From: Diphasiastrum complanatum
Taxonomy: Eukaryota > Streptophyta > Lycopodiopsida > Lycopodiales > Lycopodiaceae
DNA length: 64,000 nucleotides
Direction: 5' to 3'
Assembly: GCA_029204225.1 (NCBI GenBank)
Contig: MU832211.1
Location: forward strand, 1-64,000
Under the pieces are notes generated by a model that saw only the letters and a list, made by a program, of their open reading frames with translations, was not told the origin of the DNA and did no database searches. The position numbers and the translations under genes are program-made. This document shows, one piece after another, positions 52,501 through 57,240 of this stretch; the stretch's first letter is position 1; every line of letters starts with the position of its first letter.

Positions 52501-55500
52501 TTCCTGCGAGATGAAGCCTGCTAAATCTCCTATTGTTGCTGAAGAATGAATGCGTTACAGTTCCATAACCCAATATGTAGGTGATGTGGATGTAGGCGAT
52601 GTGGATGGAGTCTTAGGCTGCTCCTATACCCGAGAGCCCCAACTTCCTAGGCATTAGAATAAGATGGACCATGATCCAGATATCTAACTTCACCATCACG
52701 ATAAATGGCAAATCGTCCTGATGCTTTACCCTCCTGAAAATTTTTCTTACGTTCTTGTACTTGGATATAAGTAAGATCCTCATCCACGAAAATCTATGTG
52801 CCCTTTAATTTAGGCTTGATCTCAATACCTTAGTTCTTTCTTCTTTGATTTGAAGCAAATAATAAAGTGGAATTGTCTTTTTTGGTACGCCAAGCATTAT
52901 TCAATCCATCTGTATTGCAGCTCAAAGTGGTATCTAAAAAGGATTTTGCTTCTTTCACAGCATCTTTAGTGTCAAGAACACCTCGAACTCGAACATTGAG
53001 AGCCTTGAAATCACGTAATTTTTCTTCAGAGATAGTAGCTGAAAGAGCAGTGGACATGTGAGCTGTATAACCTCCTTTTTTTTGGAATAAAGGAGCCCAA
53101 GTTTTCGTAGCCTCTCCTTGTGTTTGCTCAGATGTCATTCTAACTCATTGATTTTACTTGTCATTGGGGATGGCATTCTTTCGAAGGTCTAGATTTTCTG
53201 CTTGAGAACCATATTATCTTAAAGTAACGTCGTCATCGTCAGTTTAAGTTGCTATACTTCGAGACTTAAGTTATCCACCTGTGCTTTTAGATACCCCTCA
53301 AATGCCTTTCTTGGTGTGTCGATATCATCTTCAGAAAGAGCATTCTTGGCAGATGAGGAAGAAGGTAGTGTGGGTTCAGATGAGGAGGCGGTAGATACAG
53401 AAGAAGAAGAAATGCCAGATGAGGAAGGGGCAGGGACAGCCTTGACAGGGATAGGCAGCACCAATGCTGGCTCACTGGCAATTGGCAGCACTACCTGAGT
53501 TTCTGCCAGCAATGAATCTAGCAGCCATGGATTTCCAGCGATGGAGGTGCTGGCAGCAATGGGGATACTGCTGCCAGCAATGGAGGTATTTTCAGCAGCG
53601 CCGGAGGTAATGGCAGCGATGGATGTGAAAGTACTGTCAGCGATACGGGCCAGGAGCTACGAGCAATGGAGATGCTGCCGGAACAAGGTGGGGAGCAGGG
53701 GGAGTTAGCTCCACCCCACTAACATGGAGCCATAGAGAGAGGTGGAGTGATGGAGCTGGAGCGGGAACGATGGATGGGGCTAGCGTGCCATAGAAAAGAG
53801 CTGCACCATAGAAAGAGCAAACTTAGTTTGATTTCACCATTGCCATAATTGACCATCTCATTATTACTCCAAGAAAAAAACAAGAGATGATATCATTAAT
53901 ATTTTGGATTTGATTGCTACTCCCCACCTCAGAAGTTATCTTCTCTGAGGAAGCTACTACTTTCCAGCTATGATTTTCCAATCTCAAGTGGAAAGGAACT
54001 CGGAACTCGATAGTACAGTGAAAGGTATAAAAGGTGCTTGGGAATAAAATGATTCATAAATGTAAAGAGTAAGAGTGGTATCGTTTGTTTGAACTTTGTA
54101 CAGATTAATATGCCTGAAAAGGATAATCAAGATCCCTAGCTATAATTGAATCACTGAAAGTACCCAATTACTAACTTTCAATCATCCATGCTTCCTTCCC
54201 AATCTGCCTATGTGTATCCTTTGAGTTTCTTTTGAATATTGTAATGTATTTAATTTCATATTTGTAAGCAAAACTCTAGGTTAAGCATGAAGAGCATCCT
54301 AGAATAAGCTTACTGATTTTAGAGAAGACAAGCTCCAATTATGGTAGTTTGGAGTAGTATTACTAATTATGATATTAAGATCAATCACGAGAAGTTATAA
54401 ATCGATTATTCCTTTCAAACGCGTGGAATAAAAACATTCCTGGGTTTCCAGAGATTGTTTCGTAAGTTTGTGTTAAGCAAGCTTAGTGCTTTGGTTCTTC
54501 AATAATTACTTGTGTTCTGTAATACTCAGTTCAGGTACTTTTTTAGATTCAAACAATATAGGATTCCAGTTATGTTGCAAGGAGCAGAATTGATGTACCA
54601 TCAATCAAGAAGACCTTGAAAAATGGCAGTGCATGCTCTGGATCATCCCTAACATGGTTGTCATGACTTAAGGATATAGTCATTGAGTAATAGTCTCAAG
54701 TCACAACATTGCATTGCATCTCGGATGTAATCAATCATACGAGTGGAAAGAAGTCCACGCAATTTGTATTTCTATAGTAAGATCTAACATGACCTGTGCA
54801 TGTGTAAGAATCACAACGCTCATCCTTTCTAAGTCTAGAAAGAATATAGTCATCCTGGTAGGTAACCATCTCAATGAATGTGATGTGGCTTCCTAACTCT
54901 AGGTAGTCATCTTCTTTCTTTCCCCTTTCACCAATTGCGTCTACAATATGGCCTCCACACGAGAGGATACGATTCAGCATGTGATTTGCACGTTGGACAT
55001 GGAGAAGGCACTAGACAGTAACTCCTCACACAGAGACAAACGGTTCACTGGTGAGCACAAAGCTTGTCTAGGATGCTAGACGCAATACTGTGACATGAGC
55101 TATAAAGTATCTTCTCTTATCCTTCCTCATTTTGGTGCTGATGTCTCTTCATTTCCAGTGGTAACTTTAACCTTGTTATCTGTGCTTGTTTTTGCTCTTC
55201 TTTTATTCTTTGTCCTTCATTGGACTGCATATGTATTCCTTCTGCACCATTCTTGTGATGTCATTATTTCTTTACTTTTTACAATGTCCACATTTACAAC
55301 ATGGGCTCTATAAGGCACTCAACACTAGATTAAGTAAGAATGAAGATTTATCCTGCTCTTTACAAAACTGCACTAAACAGTCTGAGAGTACTAATTGCAA
55401 GATGTGTTTCTAAGTGTGGATCTACAAGATGCATTCGCTAATTTCATGTAATCTCACGCTAGGACTTCAAATGAGAACAGGAAAACGGATTATGTAATAC

Positions 55501-55716
55501 GCACTGAGCTCCAAGAAATGCCCAAAGAACAAACATCATCTATTCACAAACAAGAGAGAAGAAACACCAAAATATCAATACCACCATTTGCTGTTTGTGG
55601 TCACTACCACTTTCGTCTGTGTCAGCAACTGTATCTGCCTTTATAGTCTGTACATGCAAGAGCATATTTAGAACTGCTTTCTTCTGACACCTTGTAGCTA
55701 AAGAAAATAGAACAAT
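9903..55716 (-). CDS. CHFR: CHFR-type E3 ubiquitin ligase, FHA part incomplete
   Basis: Exons on the minus strand, 5' to 3': 55716-55585 (tentative), 43663-43572, 43478-43355, 35779-35693, 35561-35432, 26134-26024, 13343-13246, 13037-12972, 12866-12779, 12603-12552, 11174-11111 and 10031-9903. Each firm exon has AG/GT borders, and every joint keeps phase. The eleven firm exons give 346 residues plus stop; the tentative one adds 44. Domain order is a C3HC4 RING, the DPSLRR helix, a CHFR cysteine-rich region ([28 protein letters not shown]), then CDNC-(x)-YKFRLSVP and a terminal PBZ-type finger. The order and spacing match animal and plant CHFR. CHFR is known as a nuclear RING ligase that acts in mitotic stress control through FHA, RING and poly(ADP-ribose)-binding PBZ domains; activity here is inferred. 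The FHA core and start codon are not found. Confidence 0.9.
10032..11110 (-). other. CHFR intron 11
   Basis: About 1.08 kb. It contains open frames of up to 109 codons on both strands, none with a recognisable motif. No transposon is identified. Confidence 0.7.
11111..11174 (-). CDS. CHFR: CHFR exon 11
   Basis: The acceptor is CCTATTTTGTTGCAG and the donor GTAAGG. The exon completes an Asp codon split with exon 10, giving C-D-N-C, then reads [19 protein letters not shown]. It corresponds to the CYCC...YQYRQNIP segment of animal CHFR. Phase in 2, phase out 0. Confidence 0.9.
11175..12551 (-). other. CHFR intron 10
   Basis: About 1.38 kb with no recognised transposon or coding domain. The 103-codon minus-strand frame at 12426-12115 has no supporting motif and lies wholly in the intron. 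Confidence 0.65.
12552..12603 (-). CDS. CHFR: CHFR exon 10
   Basis: 52 bp. The acceptor follows a CTGTCTTGTGAATGTGCCAG tract and the donor is GTATGG. Reads [17 protein letters not shown] and the first two bases of Asp. The neighbouring read-through frame ([13 protein letters not shown]-stop) lacks the second Cys of the pair and the downstream domains, so I rejected it. Confidence 0.85.
12779..12866 (-). CDS. CHFR: CHFR exon 9
   Basis: The acceptor is GTTATGTTTTCCAG and the donor GTAAGT. Reads [20 protein letters not shown] and SHKLDTGEI, a helical part equal to the SDILKNYLATRGLTW-type segment of animal CHFR. It shares a 105-bp intron with exon 8. Confidence 0.92.
12972..13037 (-). CDS. CHFR: CHFR exon 8
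   Basis: 66 bp in phase 0, with acceptor GAGCATGTCAG and donor GTAAGTTT. Reads [20 protein letters not shown] then QD. The first Met is internal, not the start codon. GNTIEQDI aligns with the NNSYESDI block of animal CHFR. Confidence 0.9.
13246..13343 (-). CDS. CHFR: CHFR exon 7: cysteine-rich core
   Basis: The acceptor is CTCAACTTTTGCAG and the donor GTTGGT. With one base from exon 6 it reads [13 protein letters not shown], the counterpart of CAVCLQPFCHLYW in animal [21 protein letters not shown] follows. The intron upstream, 12.68 kb, is the largest in the gene. Confidence 0.92.
13344..14479 (-). other. CHFR intron 6, transposon-free end
   Basis: No feature is recognised in this 1.1-kb part of the 12.7-kb intron. 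Confidence 0.5.
14480..14820 (+). mobile_element. Gypsy protease remnant
   Basis: [20 protein letters not shown] and the NHPCPYSL / [10 protein letters not shown] blocks that follow in other frames resemble the protease region of plant gypsy elements, which reads N-F-T-C-I-GK-C-LIIDGGSC then HP-PY-L-WL. Stops and frameshifts break it, and the Asp-Gly-Gly active site is lost. No LTR is visible nearby. Confidence 0.45.
14821..15257. other. Intron sequence, nothing recognised
   Basis: About 440 bp between the gypsy remnant and the truncated LTR of the next element. No motif seen. Confidence 0.4.
15258..15369 (-). repeat. Element A: truncated 3' LTR and polypurine tract
   Basis: 15258-15355 matches 21076-21173 almost base for base and, read on the minus strand, begins TGTCACATGTACTTTG. 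The purine tract AAGGAGGGAAGGGA (15356-15369) precedes it. The remaining 570 bp of this LTR are missing. Confidence 0.9.
15368..17054 (-). CDS. Element A: RNase H end, integrase, chromodomain-like tail
   Basis: The main frame (17054-15732) opens in the RNase H tail ([10 protein letters not shown], then [12 protein letters not shown] and ADALSR). It continues with the integrase zinc region (H-x-H...C-x2-C at [10 protein letters not shown]) and the catalytic core ([16 protein letters not shown]). The third catalytic residue appears changed: the DGQTERVN motif reads DGQTKRVN, Glu to Lys. A one-base frameshift near 15731 leads to the tail (15730-15368) with LSPRY-GPW-type, [10 protein letters not shown] and REYLVAWHG-type chromodomain sequence. 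In a normal element this enzyme inserts the DNA copy. Confidence 0.9.
17009..18580 (-). CDS. Element A: protease end, reverse transcriptase, RNase H
   Basis: The frame at 18572-17901 holds the end of the protease ([11 protein letters not shown]) and the RT entry ([28 protein letters not shown]). A short deletion in a TG run near 17935 shifts the frame. The frame at 17953-17009 holds [22 protein letters not shown], the catalytic FVDDIL, the FLG-A-FYRKY thumb and the RNase H start ([15 protein letters not shown]). Another frameshift near 17030 separates it from integrase. Confidence 0.93.
18640..19939 (-). CDS. Element A: gag and protease active site
   Basis: The likely start is the ATG at 19939 ([17 protein letters not shown]); the longer frame begins in untranslated leader. 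A retrotransposon gag domain is seen ([37 protein letters not shown]). After a frameshift near 19.1 kb comes a zinc knuckle, [13 protein letters not shown], then the protease active site [11 protein letters not shown] near 18.66 kb. Gag packages the RNA; the protease frees the pol enzymes. Confidence 0.9.
20487..20500 (-). other. Element A primer-binding site
   Basis: Minus strand TGGTATCAGAGCAG, two bases after the LTR end (GTGCAACA). It is complementary to the 3' end of initiator tRNA-Met, the usual primer of plant LTR elements. Confidence 0.9.
20503..21173 (-). repeat. Element A 5' LTR
   Basis: 671 bp, minus strand TGTCACATG...GCAACA. The inner border is set by the primer site. It should carry the element promoter; I could not place a TATA box with confidence. 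Confidence 0.88.
20815..20975. repeat. 81-bp tandem repeat with ACGTGTCA boxes inside the LTR
   Basis: Two units start at 20821 (GACACGTGTCAC) and 20902 (GACAAGTGTCAC) and share CTCATGCA, CAAGTGTCCCA, TGAGCAT and GTGACACATGT blocks. The palindromic CACGTG-like cores resemble bZIP/bHLH sites, so this may be an LTR enhancer. That role is inferred. Confidence 0.75.
21174..22489. other. Intron sequence, nothing recognised
   Basis: No coding domain or element end found in 1.3 kb. Part of the 12.7-kb CHFR intron. Confidence 0.45.
22490..23330 (+). mobile_element. Gypsy element G: 3' end with chromodomain and LTR start
   Basis: From about 22520 the frame reads [20 protein letters not shown], the [13 protein letters not shown] block, [14 protein letters not shown] and a chromodomain ([20 protein letters not shown]), with a stop at 22956. 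The purine tract TTAAGGGGGAGGGAA follows (22971-22985), then AGTTAGGGATCC at 22986 as the likely LTR start. The rest of the element upstream is missing, and the LTR end is lost near 23.3 kb where element F begins in the opposite direction. Confidence 0.82.
23433..24935 (-). mobile_element. Gypsy element F: LTR, leader and integrase only
   Basis: The 5' LTR (24495-24935, minus strand) has ends AGTTATG...CATAACT and is followed by the primer site TGGTATCAGAGCA (24482-24494). A leader with repeated GGCGCC-type units follows, then directly an integrase frame (24090-23440). This has the HHCC region (CPFCLRNKY), [18 protein letters not shown] and [13 protein letters not shown], so all three catalytic acids are present. 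Gag, protease and reverse transcriptase are deleted near 24.1 kb, and the 3' end is cut near 23433. It cannot move on its own. Confidence 0.85.
24495..24935 (-). repeat. Element F 5' LTR with AG...CT ends
   Basis: 441 bp. Its sequence matches, inverted, the solo LTR at 45128-45544. Terminal 7-bp inverted repeats AGTTATG/CATAACT replace the usual TG...CA. The primer site abuts the inner end. Confidence 0.85.
24936..25640 (+). mobile_element. 5' end of a second AG...CT family element (L)
   Basis: A partial LTR ends with GATCTAACT at 25066 and is directly followed by the primer site TGGTATCAGAGCAC (25067-25080) on the plus strand. After it comes a leader with five imperfect repeats (near 25343, 25411, 25471, 25532 and 25598) around ATTGGAGGTTGTCCAACGCC. 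No gag or pol follows. It lies head to head with element F, which may have inserted into this LTR. Confidence 0.7.
25641..26023 (-). other. CHFR intron 6, 5' part
   Basis: Intron sequence just after the exon 6 donor. No element recognised. Confidence 0.5.
26024..26134 (-). CDS. CHFR: CHFR exon 6: cysteine-rich region
   Basis: An isolated 111-bp exon 12.7 kb from the next one and 9.3 kb from the previous one. Acceptor TTTAAACAG, donor GTAATA. Completes GAG with the G of exon 5, then reads [18 protein letters not shown] and [18 protein letters not shown]. It matches HALCTCCFQPMPDR...APQQ of animal CHFR. Phase 1 in, 1 out; only this acceptor keeps the frame. Confidence 0.92.
26135..26407 (-). 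other. CHFR intron 5, 3' part
   Basis: Short stretch between the exon 6 acceptor and the CT tract. Nothing recognised. Confidence 0.5.
26408..26479. repeat. (CT)n tract at LINE M 5' end
   Basis: Two CT runs (26408-26446 and 26460-26479) separated by CGCCATAATCTCTTGTT. LINE M starts directly after the second run with TTGGCAGCGATGG. No older LINE body is visible before it. Confidence 0.85.
26480..28281 (+). mobile_element. LINE M: ORF1 and endonuclease, 3' deleted
   Basis: A 5' leader rich in CTACCCTCGCTG units, then ORF1 (27129-27527), which has a coiled-coil part ([13 protein letters not shown]) and the [20 protein letters not shown] block. That block occurs in the ORF1 of all LINEs here. 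The APE-type endonuclease (27684-28254) has [22 protein letters not shown] and [15 protein letters not shown] (normally GDFNAR). The sequence then breaks off; reverse transcriptase and tail are missing. A 3' loss is not the usual LINE truncation and implies a later deletion. Confidence 0.85.
28282..28819. other. Unassigned segment between two LINEs
   Basis: About 540 bp, AT-rich, without recognisable coding or LTR signals. It could be decayed element sequence or the original intron. Confidence 0.35.
28820..30134 (-). mobile_element. LINE J: ORF1-only element with LINE 3' end
   Basis: On the minus strand, ORF1 starts [15 protein letters not shown] (29989) with a proline-rich part and a coiled coil ([27 protein letters not shown]). 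After a frameshift near 29.4 kb the RNA-binding half follows (29337-29017; [12 protein letters not shown], then [21 protein letters not shown]). Only about 180 bp separate its stop from the 3' hairpin (TACGCC...GGCATG near 28849-28862) and a TTTC-rich tail. Endonuclease and reverse transcriptase are absent, so it is a half-LINE that would need enzymes from full LINEs. Confidence 0.75.
29017..29989 (-). CDS. LINE J ORF1 (frameshifted)
   Basis: Two frames (29989-29426 and 29337-29017) make up one L1-type ORF1: N-terminal coiled coil, then an RRM-like RNA-binding half. The joining region at 29338-29425 still reads the [11 protein letters not shown] block. L1 ORF1 proteins bind LINE RNA as trimers; that is family knowledge. 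Confidence 0.7.
30135..30723 (-). repeat. Copia H 3' LTR
   Basis: The outer end TGTTGGATTATTC is set by the purine tract. AGTATAAATAG near 30200-30210 (minus strand) is a good TATA box, so transcription would start shortly below it. The inner end is uncertain; CCACA at 30135 is the best CA end I see. Confidence 0.65.
30848..31759 (-). CDS. Copia H reverse transcriptase end and RNase H
   Basis: 304-codon frame with the RT catalytic [24 protein letters not shown], a RNase H domain with YTDASWAGD and STESEYIA, and the closing [15 protein letters not shown]. This is typical copia order. The upstream RT palm (about 31760-31858) and the linker to 32317 are broken by frameshifts. Confidence 0.92.
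   Translation of the reverse strand: MQQSFIIITLFVDDTLLFSNNTDLIKEEKTMLSSEFDMTDLGEAHFCLGIHIHRDKKQKLIYVTQQRYIYNMLVKYNLMNCKLALSPMEPGLKLSKDQCSQTIHEKQQMREYPYHSIIGSLMYAMICTRPDIAFAVSSLSQFMTNPGITHWKALIRVMRYLQATMDFCICYGAVGNDKLNFLSGYTDASWAGDIDTRKSTSGFTFFLNNGPISWNIRKQSSVALSSTESEYIAASQATKEAIWLRNLLSDIDLNQYTPTTLFCDIQSAIALSANPRFHSRSKHIELKYHFVRSKVLNEEVRLQ
32576..33097 (-). CDS. Copia H integrase
   Basis: Holds a C-H-x-C-x2-GK-R zinc remnant ([14 protein letters not shown]) and catalytic D in DICGP, D in SDNGREY and E in GLAERKNRT. The frame then breaks. Copia integrases insert the cDNA; this copy is a fragment. Confidence 0.9.
   Translation of the reverse strand: MNHASILNMSSQSMVLDLDYPSGKVDLLVCHSCFFGKQARIPFRSNQMHAAKGLLDIVHDICGPMQTPSLLDAKYFITFIDEFSRRTVVYFIKQKSDAFIKFRQFKEHAENQTGKRIKALRSDNGREYISNEFKEYYLSNDIEQQYITSYSPQSNGLAERKNRTLVESAKCVL
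33416..34564 (+). mobile_element. LINE N: 5'-truncated 3' end
   Basis: Starts inside the C-terminal part ([18 protein letters not shown]) and continues with [11 protein letters not shown], a zinc-knuckle region ([20 protein letters not shown]) and LGLLLREM-type sequence. A 3' untranslated region carries the hairpin GTGCCCTTGGGCAC (34433-34446), CAGACATTAATATAAT and a (TTC)n/(TC)n tail (34470-34564). Its 5' end interrupts copia H. Short-form insertion is usual for LINEs. Confidence 0.88.
34565..35048. other. Intron sequence, nothing recognised
   Basis: Part of the 9.3-kb CHFR intron between LINE N and the inverted-repeat element. A 90-codon plus frame at 34801 has no family motif. Confidence 0.4.
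35049..35184. mobile_element. MITE-like element with 15-bp terminal inverted repeats
   Basis: 136 bp, from CTTAGTTGCCTGTTC to GAACGGGCAACTAAG, so the ends are inverted repeats with one mismatch. The inside is T-rich on one side and has a nested GGAACG palindrome. A related copy lies at 7703-7795. I could not define a target-site duplication, so the superfamily is open; a TTA/TAA edge would suit PIF/Harbinger. Confidence 0.75.
35185..35431 (-). other. CHFR intron 5, 5' end
   Basis: Sequence following the exon 5 donor GTAAGTTC. Nothing else recognised. Confidence 0.5.
35432..35561 (-). CDS. CHFR: CHFR exon 5: acidic linker and CRQC
   Basis: The acceptor is AACTTTTTCAG and the donor GTAAGTTC. 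Reads [12 protein letters not shown], an acidic stretch ([11 protein letters not shown]) and [14 protein letters not shown]. Animal CHFR has the same acidic linker ending in YVVCRQC. The Met is internal. Only 131 bp of intron separate it from exon 4. Confidence 0.9.
35693..35779 (-). CDS. CHFR: CHFR exon 4: helix after the RING
   Basis: 87 bp in phase 0. Acceptor CTGTTCTGGCAG, donor GTATGT. Reads [20 protein letters not shown] and KAAMIKSDF. It continues the RING exon ending NLVE, as in the NNLVEAYLIQHPDKSRSEED stretch of animal CHFR. Confidence 0.92.
35780..36299 (-). other. CHFR intron 3, 3' end
   Basis: No element recognised in this 520-bp stretch. Confidence 0.45.
36300..37840 (+). mobile_element. 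Old gypsy copy O: integrase remnant and 3' LTR
   Basis: Read across frames, 36340-36560 carries the integrase zinc region ([21 protein letters not shown]). About 36780-37030 holds decayed core blocks matching [17 protein letters not shown] and a VED-ML block. A purine tract (GGGAGGAGGAGAAAA) precedes TGTTACATACCCATAAATAAC at about 37380, the start of an LTR. That LTR shares its layout with the LTRs of element P (TGTTACGTACCCATAAAGG). Many stops mark it as an older member of the P family. The LTR end near 37.84 kb is approximate. Confidence 0.7.
37933..38335 (-). repeat. Copia I 3' LTR
   Basis: 403 bp, minus strand TGTTAGAATTAATGG...CTCTGATTCTAACA. The ends form the inverted repeat TGTTAGAAT/ATTCTAACA. 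The purine tract CCATTAAGGGGGAG lies just outside. Confidence 0.85.
38604..39170 (-). CDS. Copia I RT end and RNase H (broken)
   Basis: Reads [60 protein letters not shown] and [13 protein letters not shown] frameshift then disturbs the STSG...LGSGAISW part. The family role is cDNA synthesis and RNA removal; this copy is dead. Confidence 0.88.
   Translation of the reverse strand: MRIEVWRSKENLFISQAKYARELLKKFNMLDCKPITTPYDSGLKLTKEENFESVNETLYRQLVGNLIYLMTTRPNISYAVGMVSQFMAVPKVCHWKAAKRILCYVKGTLRYGIYYGKGTNIKLEGFVDADWAGNAEDKDQLQDIHLILELELYLGVVKSNQQLLYLLQRQSIGLLHQRLAKQSGYEGF
39300..40099 (-). CDS. Copia I reverse transcriptase N-terminal half
   Basis: Two frames overlap by a few bases at 39581-39584. 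Motifs: [68 protein letters not shown] and [21 protein letters not shown] frameshift at APVAKF and a stop after STLYIMKD break it. Confidence 0.9.
40148..40570 (-). CDS. Copia I integrase C-terminal part
   Basis: [51 protein letters not shown] and [15 protein letters not shown] are the usual post-core copia blocks. The catalytic core upstream (40600-40800) is present only in broken frames. Confidence 0.88.
   Translation of the reverse strand: MESARSMLRGKNLKNHLWGEVVCTTVYLLNRSPTKGVINRTPEEAFTGIKPKVDHLQAFGCIAYAHVPKDHRQKLDSKAINCLFLGYDEEEKAYRLYNLFSKRVIMSKDIVFEEDESSNLEDHEENVFSPTSKTPIIDDV
42236..43354 (-). other. CHFR intron 3, 5' part
   Basis: About 1.1 kb of AT-rich intron next to exon 3. No element end or coding motif found. 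Confidence 0.5.
43355..43478 (-). CDS. CHFR: CHFR exon 3: second half of the RING
   Basis: The acceptor is TTTGTTGTGTCAG and the donor GTATGC. The first T completes TGT (Cys) with exon 2. Reads [38 protein letters not shown] and LVE. It supplies RING ligands 6-8 (C34, C51 and C54, counting from the first residue of exon 2). A closer AG at 43464 would create a stop codon at the joint, so it is not used. Confidence 0.95.
43572..43663 (-). CDS. CHFR: CHFR exon 2: first half of the RING
   Basis: The acceptor is TGTTCTTGCAG and the donor GTATAT. Reads [20 protein letters not shown] then [10 protein letters not shown] and TG of Cys. It gives ligands C10, C13, C26, H28 and, with the next exon, C31. 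The C3HC4 order binds two zinc ions and recruits E2 enzymes in this family. A 93-bp intron follows. Confidence 0.95.
44461..44806 (-). repeat. Element P partial 3' LTR
   Basis: Matches 49195-49555 in the same direction. The 5' part of this LTR and the second half of integrase are deleted at 44806. Confidence 0.85.
45128..45544 (+). mobile_element. Solo LTR of the element F family with target duplication
   Basis: 417 bp AGTTATGGACTC...TTCGTAACT, the inverse match of the LTR at 24495-24935. It is flanked by direct repeats GCATC (45123-45127 and 45545-45549). Removing the LTR and one repeat restores the minus-strand polyprotein of element P (DDLGMQ joined to DPKQSRND). This proves the borders and the insertion order. 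Confidence 0.95.
45516..47772 (-). CDS. Element P gag end, protease, RT and RNase H (frameshifted)
   Basis: Frames 47772-47335 (knuckle, protease), 47345-47127 ([20 protein letters not shown]), 46984-46373 (RT fingers and palm to VVYLDD), 46422-45979 (YLVHVI, then [11 protein letters not shown]), 46034-45762 and 45755-45516 (RNase [25 protein letters not shown]). Several one-base shifts break it. It is related to the plus-strand tail at 48 kb and to element O. Confidence 0.9.
47974..48671 (+). CDS. Element P integrase core and tail (inverted part)
   Basis: Begins at [20 protein letters not shown], continues [20 protein letters not shown] with the catalytic Glu intact, then [30 protein letters not shown] and the chromodomain-like end. 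The purine tract TTAAAGGGGGAGGGAA leads into the LTR at 48672. It supplies just the integrase half that is missing from the minus-strand part. Confidence 0.88.
48672..49721. repeat. Inverted LTR pair (large palindrome)
   Basis: 48672-49181 (plus) and 49195-49721 (minus) are inverted copies of the same 0.53-kb LTR. They are separated by only about 13 bases containing GGCACCAAA, the complement of a TTTGGTGCC primer-like motif. The plus copy lacks its last bases. The pair could fold into a hairpin with 0.5-kb arms. Confidence 0.88.
53851..55584 (-). other. CHFR intron 1, 5' part
   Basis: No element recognised between LINE K and the tentative exon 1. Frames here are short, without motifs. Confidence 0.45.
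55585..55716 (-). CDS. CHFR: Tentative CHFR exon: end of FHA-like part and linker
   Basis: 44 codons open in phase 0 at both ends, with acceptor TCTTTTTTTGGCAG and donor GTGGTA. Reads [17 protein letters not shown]... and ends [14 protein letters not shown], which joins AAKNIDSF of the RING exon in frame. Animal CHFR has GDVIYLVYRKN at the end of its FHA domain, so IVLFSLATR may be the same strand after a split GD/E. The match is short, so this is less certain than the other exons. Confidence 0.55.
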
Positions 55717-56599
55717 CTGCCAAAAAAAGATGCTGAAATTTCATTTCTATCAAATTAACTACAACTAATGGTTATGATTTGAGTTTGAAAAGAGTTGATG
55801 GATTCTACATATCCAGACAGAAGTATAAAAAAATGTGAACATGTATAATATTTAATCGTTGGAACACCGATACCTACATGCATTACCAAGCATTCCAGTA
55901 TTACTTGATGATACTCTCGTCACAGTGGCCTTCTTTTCATCTGATGCTAGACACACCATTTATCGGGCACATGATCATCTACAATGGATACAAGAGTTGT
56001 ATAGAGCTCTTGTGGATATCACAACAAGTATATAGAATGGATGAGAGCTAAGACGTTTACTTCAGTCTATGCTTCGCTTGACAAATACCTAGTCAAGGTC
56101 AACGGTCTCAAACAGAGAGATTGGCTTCATAATATTCGGTCCATTCTATACACGATAGAGGCTCAGTCCTTCCTTACAATTATATACTCAATTTATGGAT
56201 TTTGTATCGATGAAGCATAAATGACAATAATAGACACAATTCAAGCAATCTCCCACGAAGAATGACCAATTAATGTTTTTTTGGTAGCGGAGATGTATGG
56301 ACACATATTCATACAATAAGTGGGGCCTTATCTGGATTTCTCTAATAGTGTTAGGCATATGGTTCCATTTATCATGTCTTTTTGGCAACATACTATTGGT
56401 GCCTTTTGGTAGGGTGCAGACCATTTGGTCATATGGGCCATGGTAATGAGGTTCTCAAACAGTACGTATGCTAGTTCTACGAGTCACTTCACAACTGATT
56501 GGTTTGGGTCAGTCACTTGGGTGACTTAAGCTCTTTGTAGGAGGCTCATGCTGCAAAGACAACAAGTTTCTCACTACAGATCCCACCCTAAACAATAGA
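55717..56599. other. No firm feature
   Basis: I looked here on the minus strand for the FHA core (GR, S-H, N-T-N pattern) and did not find it. A 78-codon minus frame near 56.4 kb has no motif. The next exon is either hidden further on or outside the window. Confidence 0.4.
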
Positions 56600-57240
56600 A
56601 TTGGCATCAGTCCCACAACAAATTTGACATTAAAAATCCAGGCTGGTTTTGTGCTTAGCATTCTCCTATGATTTTTTCGGAGTGACAGTGGCATCTCAGA
56701 AGATATATGGAGCACCATTGGGGTGAAGCACGGTTGTTCCCTCTCACCTACACTTTTTGGACTTTATATTGATGAGCTTCAGAGAGTCATTGAGCAGAGC
56801 AGTGGTACAGGCTGCGGGCTTGGGGATATTCTGATTGCCATTCTCCTATATGCAGATGATGTAGCTTTAGTCTCCTCGACTAGAGAGGGTTTACAGAGGC
56901 AGCTAGACAGTCTCCATGATTTTTGCACCAGATGGGGCTTGAGGGTTAACATTGAGAAGACCAAAGTTATAGTTTTCAACACATCCAGGGCTTTCATGCA
57001 ACGACAGGAGCTTATTTTTTATGGACAGCCACTGGAGATTGTATCATCCTATACTTATCTTGGGGTTCTTTTCACTGGTCCTATATTTGGTATAAGACAT
57101 GCAGCAACAGCTAGACTTGGGAAGGGACATGCCTCCCTGGTCCAGCTTGAGCGATTTTGCTTTCAGAGATTTATTCGGGACACCCCGAGTAAGTGTTGGC
57201 TGTTTTATACTTTTGTTTCTCCCACAACATTGTATTCTGT
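56600..57240 (+). mobile_element. LINE V: reverse transcriptase part
   Basis: QAGF, then after a deletion [73 protein letters not shown] and PTTLYS. It then stops abruptly and the reading turns onto the minus strand. The catalytic YADD is intact. Its continuation is probably the inverted piece Y. Confidence 0.85.

Larger units (their letters stand above)
43860..53850 (-). mobile_element. LINE K, split by gypsy element P
   Basis: A near full-length LINE on the minus strand in two parts (53850-49722 and 44460-43860). It has a leader with CCATCGCTG repeats, ORF1 (53512-52830, [20 protein letters not shown]), endonuclease (52485-51751; [35 protein letters not shown]), RT ([16 protein letters not shown] near 50.9 kb) and the C-terminal region with its zinc knuckle. 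The YADD block is deleted: IDELEKAIN near 50.66 kb joins [12 protein letters not shown]. Past element P it resumes with [14 protein letters not shown]. It ends in the hairpin ATGCCTTCTGGCAT (43884-43897) and TTAATAAAGC with a TTTC tail. Confidence 0.88.
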
